Origin: CAVPDG01 sp963702535
GTDB lineage: Bacteria > Chloroflexota > Anaerolineae > Anaerolineales > UBA4823
Direction of reading: 5' to 3'
Length of the DNA stretch: 64,000 bases
NCBI GenBank assembly: GCA_963702535.1
Contig: CAVPDG010000016.1
Span: forward strand, 248,001-312,000
Shown here: positions 54,384-62,253 of the stretch, in pieces
Layout: every line of letters begins with the position of its first letter
How positions within the stretch are numbered: position 1 is the stretch's first letter
Translations under genes and position numbers: made by a program
The notes under the pieces: generated by a model
The model's input: the letters and a program-made list of their open reading frames with translations, nothing else
What the model was told of the DNA's origin: nothing
Database searches by the model: none

Positions 54384-55099
54384 GCTACCCGTGGATCATC
54401 TTATTCGATTGGGACGGCACGCTGATCGATTCGCTGCCGAATAAAGTGCGCAACGCCGCCAGGCTGTTCCAGGAAGTTTTTAGCGTAGCGCCGGAAGACG
54501 TTGTACAGTCCTACCGCAGAGTTTCCGGCATCCCGCGCAAGCAGCTATTCGCATCGATCTGCGCCGACAACGGGATACCGCCGCTGGACGATGTGCAGTA
54601 CCAACAGCTCAGCCAGCGTTTCACTGAGATGAACCTGGCTTCCCTGACCAGCGCCGATGCGGGAGACATCCTCGACGAAGAGACTGTCGCTACGCTGCGC
54701 CTGCTGCAAGCAGCAGGTTACCCCCTGTACGTCTCCTCGTCCGCCGACCCGCACGAGATCCGCACTGGCGCACGCGCCCTGGGGCTGGAGGGCTTCTTCA
54801 CGGAGATCATGGGCTCCCTGCCCGGATTCGGCAAAGGTGCCCAGCACGTGGCGCACGTGCTCGAGGTCCAATCCGCCCGGCGGGAGCAGGTCGTCTTCGT
54901 AGGCGATGAGCCGACGGATGTCCGCCTCGGCAACCTCGCCGGGGTACGGACGGTCGCCAGGCTGGGCACCTGCACCCTCGATACGCTCTTGAAAGAAAAG
55001 CCCGCAGCCATCATCAGCAGCCTGAGCGAGCTGCCAGCCCTGCTGGATCAGCTCGGTTCCGAGCGAGAAACCACCCCCTTTACAGACGGAGATATATGA
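54380..55099 (+). CDS. HAD-family hydrolase
   Basis: 239 residues: catalytic FDWDGTLIDSLPNKVRNA (DxD, nucleophile first Asp), YVSSSADPHEIRTGARAL (motif II Ser), FGKGAQHVAHVL (motif III Lys) and VVFVGDEPTDVRLGNLAGVR (motif IV acidic). This is the phosphoglycolate-phosphatase-like branch. In nonulosonate loci HAD phosphatases remove the 9-phosphate after NeuB. It lies between manC and NeuB 2, both by 4-base overlaps, so it may act on a phosphorylated nonulosonate. Confidence 0.85.
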   Translation: MSYPWIILFDWDGTLIDSLPNKVRNAARLFQEVFSVAPEDVVQSYRRVSGIPRKQLFASICADNGIPPLDDVQYQQLSQRFTEMNLASLTSADAGDILDEETVATLRLLQAAGYPLYVSSSADPHEIRTGARALGLEGFFTEIMGSLPGFGKGAQHVAHVLEVQSARREQVVFVGDEPTDVRLGNLAGVRTVARLGTCTLDTLLKEKPAAIISSLSELPALLDQLGSERETTPFTDGDI

Positions 55100-56050
55100 G
55101 AACGATCATTGCAGAGCTATGCCAGAACCATAACGGCGACCTGAGCCTGATGAAGGAAATGGTCTGGGCGGCTGCCGAAGCTGGCGCGACCTACGCCAAA
55201 GTGCAATCCATGCTGGCGGATGACCTCACCTATCGCCAGCGCTTCGAAGAGGGACAGCGCCAGGGCGAGCGGCAGGTAGCTATCAAGCGTCCTTACCAGG
55301 CAGAATACGACCGGCTTAAGCCGATGGACCTGAGCGATGAAGCGCACGGGATATTTGTAGAGGAATGCCGCAAAGCCGGCATCCAGCCCCTGACCACCAT
55401 TTTCTCCCGCTCGCGCATCCCCTTCGTCGCCAGCCTGGGCATGCAAGCGGTGAAAGTCGCCAGCTACGACTGCGGCAGCTTCCCCATGCTGCGCGAGCTG
55501 CGCGAGCGCTTCCCCTACCTGATCGTCTCCACCGGCGCCACCCTGGATGAGGAGATCGAGGCTGCCGCCAGCCTGCTGGCAGGGCACCGCTTCAGCTTCC
55601 TGCACGCCGTAACCATCTACCCAACCCCGCTGGACGAGCTGCACCTGAAACGCATGGCTTACCTGCGCCGCTTCACACCCTCCTGTGGGCTTGAGCGACC
55701 ACACCCTGGTGGTGCGCGATGGCATCAAAGCCTCGGTGGCAGCCATGAGCCTGGGGGCAGACGTCATCGAGCGCCACTTCACCCTGCTCGCCGTGGATCA
55801 GACCAAAGACGGTCCCGTCTCCATCCGCCCGGCGGAGCTGAAAGAGCTGGTGGAGCTGAGCAAGATGGGTGATGCCGAATTGCAGGAATACGTCGCCCGT
55901 GAGATCCCGGAATTTCCGCGCATGCTCGGCGTGGAGCACCGCCCGTTGAGCGACGTGGAGCTGCTGAACCGCGATTATTACCGCGGGCGCTTTGCCAGCC
56001 GCACCAACGGCGAGTGGGTCTACAACTGGGAAGAGCGGGCGGTCTTTTGA
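55096..56050 (+). CDS. NeuB-family nonulosonate synthase 2 (frameshifted)
   Basis: A short NeuB without SAF domain, about 318 residues. IIAELCQNHNGDLSLMKEMV, AGATYAKVQSMLADDLTYRQ, PLTTIFSRSRIPFVASLGMQ, AVKVASYDCGSFPMLREL and IVSTGATLDEEIEAAASLL are followed, after one extra T near 55684, by GLSDHTLVVRDGIKASVAAM and VIERHFTLLAVDQTKDGPVS. The HNGD, SDHT and ERHFT motifs bind PEP, metal and sugar. Followed 2 bases later by a cytidylyltransferase. It is diverged from NeuB 1 and NeuB 3. Confidence 0.82.
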
Positions 56051-56051
56051 A

Positions 56052-56759
56052 ATGAACAGCCTCGGAGTGATCCCCGCCCGCGGCGGCTCGAAATCGGTGC
56101 CGCGGAAGAATATCGCCCCGGTACACGGCAAGCCGCTGATCGCCTACACCATCGAAGCCGCGCAGCGCAGCCGCCTGCTCACCCACTTCCTGGTGTCTTC
56201 CGATGACGCCGAGATTATCGCCGTAGCGCGCCAGTATGGCGCGCCGGCGCCTTTCGTCCGCCCGGCTGAGCTGGCGACAGACACCGCCCCTTCACTGCCC
56301 GTCGTACAGCACGCCGTGGGCGAGATGGAGCGCCTGCACGGCATCACCTACGACTACGTTGTGCTGCTGCAGCCCACCACTCCCCTGCGCTTACCGGGTG
56401 ATATCGACGCCGCCCTGGAAAAGCTGGCAGCCACGGGCGCCGACTCGGTGATCAGCGTATGCGACGTGGGCGCCTACCACCCGGCGCGCATGCGCCAGAT
56501 CATCGACGACCGGCTGGTCGAGCTGCCCATCCGCGAGCCCAAAGAGATGGCGCGCCGCCAGGACCTGCCGCTGGTCTATATCCGCAACGGGGCGATCTAT
56601 GCCGTCAAGCGCGATGTGGTCATGCTGCAGAACACCATGTCCGGCGTGGACTGCCGCGCCTACATCATGCCCGAGGAGCGCTCGGTGAACGTGGACAGCA
56701 AGCTCGACCTGCTGCTGGCGGAGATCCTGCTGCGTCCGCTGGACACGCCCAGCGGATAA
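56052..56759 (+). CDS. Acylneuraminate cytidylyltransferase 1 (NeuA-like)
   Basis: 235 residues: LGVIPARGGSKSVPRKNIAP (CTP loop), GKPLIAYTIEAAQRSRLLTH, FLVSSDDAEIIAVARQYGAP, VVLLQPTTPLRLPGDIDAAL, YIRNGAIYAVKRDVVM and YIMPEERSVNVDSKLDLLLA. CMP-activation of a nonulosonic acid; sits directly after NeuB 2. ATG 56052 is chosen, as the longer frame begins inside the NeuB gene. The LPIREPK(x)MARRQDLP loop is as in CMP-legionaminate/CMP-sialate synthetases. Confidence 0.88.
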   Translation: MNSLGVIPARGGSKSVPRKNIAPVHGKPLIAYTIEAAQRSRLLTHFLVSSDDAEIIAVARQYGAPAPFVRPAELATDTAPSLPVVQHAVGEMERLHGITYDYVVLLQPTTPLRLPGDIDAALEKLAATGADSVISVCDVGAYHPARMRQIIDDRLVELPIREPKEMARRQDLPLVYIRNGAIYAVKRDVVMLQNTMSGVDCRAYIMPEERSVNVDSKLDLLLAEILLRPLDTPSG

Positions 56760-56786
56760 AACCCAGAAGAAGGTGCTCAGACCCAT

Positions 56787-57771
56787 ATGCGCATCCTGGT
56801 AGCCGAGAAATCCAGCTTCAGCCTGAAAGGCTTGCAATCCCTGGCGGACATCGCCGTGGTCGACGCCCTGGACCTGACCCAGGCGCAGCTCGCTTCGGCG
56901 GTGCAGGGCTACCAGGTGCTGGTGGTGCGCCTGGGTCTGCAGGTGGACCGAGACGGTCCTGGCGGCGGGCGAAGACCTGCGCCTCGTCGCCACGCCGACC
57001 ACCGGGCTGGATCACATCGACCTGGGGGCAGCCCAGGAGCGCGGCGTCGCCGTGCTCAGCCTGAAGGGGGAGCGGGAATTTCTGGAGCAGGTTTACGCCA
57101 CCGCCGAGCACACTTTTGCCCTGCTGCTCAGCCTGGTGCGGCGCATCCCGGCGGCTTTCGCAGCCGTGGAGCGCTACGAGTGGCGGCGCGACCTGTACCG
57201 CGGCGGCGAGCTGAGCGGCAAGACGCTGGGCATCGCCGGCTGCGGTCGCCTGGGATCGATGGTAGCCCGCTACGGGATGGCGTTCGGCATGCGCGTGATT
57301 GCCTACGATCCCTACCAGCCCCACCTGCCGCAGGGCGTAATCGCCTGCTCGACGCTGGCGGAGCTGCTGGCGGAGAGCGACATGGTCTCCCTGCACGTGC
57401 CGCTCAACGCCGAGACGGAAGGCATGATCGCCGCCGAGCAGCTCGCCCAGCTCCGCCCGGGGGCAATCTTGGTCAACACGGCGCGCGGCGCGGTGCTGGA
57501 TGAAACGGCGCTCTTGCACGCCCTCGAATCAGGCTGGCTGGCTGGCGCCGCCCTGGATGTGCTGCGGGACGAATTCACCCTGGGCGCTGGGGCTCCCAAC
57601 CCCTTGATCGAGTACGCCCGCAGGCACGACAACCTGATCATCACTCCGCATATCGGCGGCTCCACCCAGGAATCGATCGAAAAGGCGGACCTATTCATCG
57701 CCAACAAAATTGGCGAGTATCTTTCCAAACACCAAGCGCCTTACAGGCGCGAAACCCCAATCACAGGATAA
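56787..57771 (+). CDS. D-isomer-specific 2-hydroxyacid dehydrogenase (frameshifted)
   Basis: About 327 residues over two frames. VLVVRLGLQVD lies in the first; TGLDHIDLGAAQERGVAVLS, AEHTFALLLSLVRRIPAAFA, LSGKTLGIAGCGRLGSMVAR (NAD loop), VSLHVPLNAETEGMIAAEQL, VNTARGAVLDETALLHALES and ITPHIGGSTQESIEKADLFI (catalytic His) in the second. One extra C near 56948 joins them as VDETVLAAGEDLRLVATP. It belongs to the D-3-phosphoglycerate dehydrogenase-like group. Its role in glycan synthesis is not obvious. Confidence 0.85.
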
Positions 57772-57777
57772 GGATTT

Positions 57778-59552
57778 ATGGTAACCAAAGCAAAGAACGG
57801 CAAACTGATCTCTCCCTACGGAGGCACGCTGGTCGACCTGATTGTCACCGGCGAGGAGCGCCAGGAAGTGCTGGAGCGCTCGCGCCGCCTGCCCTCCGTG
57901 CAAATCTCCGCCCGCTCGCTATGCGACCTGGAGCTGCTGGCGACCGGGGCTTTCTCCCCGCTGGACCGCTTCATGTGCAAGAAGGATTACGAGCGCGTCC
58001 TGACCGAGATGCGCCTGGGCGATGGCACGCTCTTTCCCATCCCGGTAGCCCTGCCGGTCGATGAGAACGCCCTGCCAACCTGGGGTGAGCAAGTCACCCT
58101 GTGCGACGCGCGCAACAACACCATCGCCGTGATGCAGATCGAGGAGGTCTACCACTGGGACGCGCAGCGCGAAGCGCGCCTGGTGCTGGGCACTACCGAC
58201 CCGCGCCACCCGCTGATGTCGGAAATGCTGCGCTGGGGCAAGGTGTACGTCTCCGGCGAGCTGAAGGTGCTCGACCTGCCCAAGTATTACGACTTCGTCG
58301 AGCTGCGCCGCACCCCAGCCCTGGTACGCGCCCGGCTGGAGGAGATGGGCAACGCCAACGTGGTGGCTTTCCAGACGCGCAACCCGATGCACCGCATCCA
58401 CGAAGAGCTGACCAAGCGCGCCGCCGAAGAGGTGGATGGCAGCCTGCTGATCCACCCGGTGGTGGGCATGACCAAGCCCGGCGACGTGGACCACTACACG
58501 CGCGTGCGCGGCTACCGCGCCCTGGTCGAGAACTATTACGACGCCAACCGCACCTTCCTCAGCCTGCTGCCCCTGGCGATGCGCATGGCGGGACCGCGCG
58601 AGGCGCTATGGCACGCCATCATCCGCCGCAACCACGGCGCCAACTACTTCATCATCGGTCGCGACCACGCCGGTCCCGGCAACGACAGCCACGGGCGACC
58701 TTTCTACGGTCCCTACGAAGCCCAATTGATGATGGCGCAGTATGCCAACGAGATCGGGGTGAAGCCGGTCGAGTTCAAAGAGCTGGTCTTCCTGGCGGAC
58801 GACGAGCGCTACGAAGAGGTCAACAAGGTGCCGGAGGGAGCGCGCGTCTTCTCCATCTCTGGGACCCAGGTGCGCGAGGACTACCTGGCGAAGGGCAAGC
58901 CCCTGCCCGAGTGGTTCACCCGCCCGCCGGTGGCTGAGATCTTGCAGCAGATGTACCCGCCGCGCCACAAGCAGGGCGCCTGCATCTGGTTCACCGGCTT
59001 GAGCGGCTCGGGCAAGTCCACCACGGCGGAGATCCTCACCTCCCTGCTCCTGGAGCGCGGGCGGCAGGTGACCCTGCTGGACGGCGACGTGGTGCGCACG
59101 CACCTCTCCAAGGGACTGGGCTTCTCCCCCGAAGACCGTGACACCAACATCCTGCGCATCGGCTTCGTGGCAGGCGAGATCGCCCGCCACGGCGGCACGC
59201 GTGATCTGCGCCGCCATCAGCCCCTACCGCGCCACGCGCAACGAGGCACGCAAGATGGTGGGCGAGGAGCGCTTCATCGAGGTCTTCGTCGATACCCCCA
59301 TCGACGTGTGCGAGCAGCGCGACGTGAAAGGCCTTTATGCCGCGCGCCCGCCGCGGGCAGATCACCGGCTTCACCGGCGTGGACGACCCGTACGAAGCCC
59401 CGATTAACCCCGAGATCACGCTGGACACGGTCGGTTTCAGCGCCGAGGATAACGCCCACAAGATTATCGAGCACCTGGAAGAGAGGGGCTTTATCCAGCC
59501 GGATAACTTCAATAACAAAGCCGATAAAACGGAAGCTGCTCCTGGCGAATGA
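57778..59552 (+). CDS. sat-cysC: Bifunctional ATP sulfurylase/APS kinase (two frameshifts)
   Basis: Makes PAPS from sulfate and ATP. Residues about 1-385 are ATP sulfurylase: PUA-like start, VVAFQTRNPMHRIHEELTKR, VVGMTKPGDVDHYTRVRGYR, IIRRNHGANYFIIGRDHAGP. From about 395 comes APS kinase: CIWFTGLSGSGKSTTAEILT (P-loop), LLDGDVVRTHLSKGLGFSPE, then VICAAISPYRATRNEARKMV in the next frame and GQITGFTGVDDPYEAPINPE in a third. Extra bases near 59200 and 59341 account for both breaks. A Sat-CysC fusion near a sulfotransferase (48471) in a glycan locus points to sulfation rather than assimilation. Confidence 0.92.
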
Positions 59553-59642
59553 CACAACCTGTTAGCAATTGCGCCTGCTTTGATAACTTTGAGTAGAGAG
59601 ACTTGATCTCCGACACGTAGCGAGCGGAGGGAATTCTCAACA

Positions 59643-60464
59643 ATGTCTACCGTAATGGATCTGTTCAATCTGGACGGGCGCGTCGCAATCGTCACCGGCG
59701 GCGCCGGCTTGCTGGGCAAAGGCTTCTGCCGCGCCCTGGCGGAAGCCGGCGCCTCGGTGGTGATCGCCGACCTGGACGAGGAAGCCGCATCCATGCTGGC
59801 GAACACCCTGGCGCGCGATGAGCTGAAAGCCATGCCTTACGAGGTGGATGTCACCTCACCCGAATCCGTGCGCGGCATGGTGCAGGCAGCCCTGCAGGCT
59901 TTCGGCAGGCTGGATATCCTGGTCAACAGCGCCGCCCTGGATCCCAAGTTCGACCCGCAGCACGACGGGCAACAGGCGGGCGCCTTCGAGGACTATCCCC
60001 TGGAAAGCTGGAAACAAGCCCTGGATGTCAACCTGACCGGCGCATTCCTGTGCTGCCAGGCGGCAGCCCTGCCCATGCTGGCGCAGGGGGGCGGCTCGAT
60101 CATCAACCTGTGCTCCATCTACGGGCTGGTGGGTCCCGACCAGCGCATCTACCAGCGCCCGGACCAGCCGCCGCGCTACAAGCCGGCTTACTACAGCGTC
60201 ACCAAGGCGGGTGTGCTGGGCTTGACGCGCTACCTGGCGACGTACTACGCCGGGCAAAACCTGCGCGTCAACGCCCTCACACCCGGCGGCGTCTTCAACG
60301 AGCACGAGGATGCCTTCGTGCAGGCTTACTCAGCCCGGGCGGTTCTGGGGCGCATGGCAGACGCGCACGAGATGGACGGCGCTCTGCTCTTCCTGGCCTC
60401 CGACGCCTCGTCTTACATGACCGGGTCTAATCTGGTGGTGGATGGCGGCTGGACGGCATGGTAA
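59643..60464 (+). CDS. Short-chain dehydrogenase/reductase
   Basis: 273 residues of the classical SDR family: VAIVTGGAGLLGKGFCRALA (TGxxxGxG), DILVNSAALDPKF (NSA for NNAG), SIINLCSIYGLVGPDQRIYQ, catalytic PAYYSVTKAGVLGLTRYLAT (YxxxK), VNALTPGGVFNE and FLASDASSYMTGSNLVVDGG. It resembles the PtmA-like SDR found beside nonulosonate genes. GGAGGG about 11 bases before the ATG. The 90 bases before it hold no other feature I can see. Confidence 0.85.
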   Translation: MSTVMDLFNLDGRVAIVTGGAGLLGKGFCRALAEAGASVVIADLDEEAASMLANTLARDELKAMPYEVDVTSPESVRGMVQAALQAFGRLDILVNSAALDPKFDPQHDGQQAGAFEDYPLESWKQALDVNLTGAFLCCQAAALPMLAQGGGSIINLCSIYGLVGPDQRIYQRPDQPPRYKPAYYSVTKAGVLGLTRYLATYYAGQNLRVNALTPGGVFNEHEDAFVQAYSARAVLGRMADAHEMDGALLFLASDASSYMTGSNLVVDGGWTAW

Positions 60465-61220
60465 CGCCTGAAGTCCTCGCTCTGATCCCGGCACGCGGCG
60501 GCTCGAAGAGCATCCCGCGCAAGAACATCCGCCCCTTTGCCGGGCGCCCGCTGATCGCCTACAGCATCGCTGCCGGGCTTCAGGCGAAGACGGTCAGGCG
60601 CGTGCATCGTCTCGACAGATGACGAGGAGATCGCCGAAATCGCCCGCGGATACGGCGCGGAGACGCCCTTCCTGCGCCCGGCGGAATTCTCCCAGGACCA
60701 GACCGCCGACCTGCCCGTCTTCCAGCACGCCTTGCAGTGGCTGGCTGAGAAAGAGCATTACCACCCCGATATCGTCGTCCAATTGCGCCCCACCTCGCCC
60801 CTGCGCAGGGTGGCGCACATCGACGGGGCGGTTGCCAGCCTGCTGGCGCGTCCGGAAGCGGACGCCGTACGCACAGTGTGCGTACCCTTTCAGAACCCGT
60901 TCAAGATGTGGCGCATCGCCGCGGATGGCTTCATGCGCCCATTGATCGAGAGCCTGGGAGCAGGTCAACAGATCGCCGAGCCGTACAACATGCCGCGCCA
61001 GGCGCTGCCGGAGGTCTTCTGGCAGACCGGCTACGTCGATGCCGCCTGGGCGAGGACAATCACAGAAAAAGGATCGATGACCGGGGATAAGATCCTGCCC
61101 CTGGTGATCGATCCCGGAGATTGGATCGATATCGACTCGCCCGACGACTGGCGGCGGGCGGAACGCTTGCTGCAGGACGGCGAGATCTCGCTCGCCGACC
61201 TCGGCTTCCACCTGGCTTAG
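60458..61220 (+). CDS. Acylneuraminate cytidylyltransferase 2 (frameshifted)
   Basis: About 253 residues. VLALIPARGGSKSIPRKNIR and FAGRPLIAYSIAAGLQAKTV lie in the first frame, which stops at about 60620. CIVSTDDEEIAEIARGYGAE, VVQLRPTSPLRRVAHIDGAV, WQTGYVDAAWARTITEKGSM and DPGDWIDIDSPDDWRRAERL continue in the next. One extra base near 60600 joins them. CMP-nonulosonate synthetase family, diverged from the copy at 56052. The start overlaps the SDR stop and its stop overlaps the convergent gmd stop by 4 bases. Confidence 0.85.
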
Positions 61221-62188
61221 TGGCTCGCTTCCCGGGCGACCTGCTCCAGGTCGCTATCCACCATCATGCGCACCAGCCCCTTGAAATCTACCGTAGGCGC
61301 CCAACCCAGCTTTTCGTGGGCATTGCGCGGGTCGGAGACCAGGATATCCACCTCAGACGGTCGGAAGAAGCGCGGGTCCTGGACGACATACTCCTTGTAA
61401 TCCAGCCCCACGTGCTCGAAAGCCACCTGGCAGAACTCTTCGACCGAGTGGGTCTCGCCGGTGCCGACCACAAAATCGTGCGGCTCATCCTGCTGGAGCA
61501 TCTGCCACATGGCGACGACGTAATCGCCGGCGAAGCCCCAATCCCGGCGGGCGTCCAGGTTGCCCATGCGCAGCTCATTCGCCAGCCCGAGCTTGACACG
61601 CGCCACGCCGTGCGAGATCTTGCGGGTCACAAATTCCAGCCCGCGGCGCGGGCTCTCGTGATTGAACAGGATCCCGGACACGGAGAACACATTATAGGAT
61701 TCACGGTAGTTGACCGTGATCCAGTGCCCGTAAACCTTAGCCACGCCGTAGGGGCTGCGCGGGTAGAAGGGTGTGGTCTCACACTGCGGCACCTCGCGCA
61801 CCTTGCCGAACATCTCGCTGGTTGAAGCCTGGTAAAAGCGCGCCTGGGGGCGCACCAGGCGCACGGCTTCCAGGATGCGCGTGACGCCCAAACCGGTCAC
61901 CTCGCCGGTGAGCACAGGCTGAGTCCAGGAGATGGGCACGAAGGATTGCGCTGCCAGGTTGTAGATCTCATCTGGCTGGTACTCCTCGAACAAATCCATC
62001 AGCGAGCTCTGGTCGTGCAGATCCCCCTGGGCGATGGTCACTTGCTCCTGAAACTGGCTGATGCGCTCATAGCTGATGGTGCTGGTGCGGCGCACCATGC
62101 CGACCACCCGGTAACCCTTGGAAAGCAAGAACTCCGCCAGATACGAGCCATCCTGCCCGGTAATGCCGGTGATTAAAGCGGTTGGCAT
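61217..62188 (-). CDS. gmd: GDP-mannose 4,6-dehydratase
   Basis: Converts GDP-D-mannose to GDP-4-keto-6-deoxymannose. 323 residues of extended SDR: ALITGITGQDGSYLAEFLLS (NAD loop with the GITGQDG family mark), GMVRRTSTISYERI, YNLAAQSFVPISWTQPV, FYQASTSEMFGKV, catalytic PYGVAKVYGHWI, LFNHESPRRGLEFVTRKISH and DWGFAGDYVVAMW. It is the only minus-strand gene of the glycan locus and is divergent from NeuB 3. Its product can go to GDP-fucose (fcl, 34241) or to GDP-rhamnose if a suitable reductase exists. Confidence 0.93.
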   Translation of the reverse strand: MPTALITGITGQDGSYLAEFLLSKGYRVVGMVRRTSTISYERISQFQEQVTIAQGDLHDQSSLMDLFEEYQPDEIYNLAAQSFVPISWTQPVLTGEVTGLGVTRILEAVRLVRPQARFYQASTSEMFGKVREVPQCETTPFYPRSPYGVAKVYGHWITVNYRESYNVFSVSGILFNHESPRRGLEFVTRKISHGVARVKLGLANELRMGNLDARRDWGFAGDYVVAMWQMLQQDEPHDFVVGTGETHSVEEFCQVAFEHVGLDYKEYVVQDPRFFRPSEVDILVSDPRNAHEKLGWAPTVDFKGLVRMMVDSDLEQVAREASH

Positions 62189-62253
62189 GCAAGACTCCTG
62201 TAATTGGATTATGCTGTGAGTATATCACGTGGAAAAAGGAAGGATACCGAAAA

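Noticed and set aside
22521..60605. Programmed +1 ribosomal frameshifting as explanation for the broken genes
   Set aside because: There is no common slippery site or stop codon at the shift points. Genes of many families are affected, several two or three times. Extra bases in the assembly explain this better.
61121..61825. A 234-codon plus-strand frame after NeuA 2
   Set aside because: It overlaps gmd on the opposite strand and has no recognisable motif.
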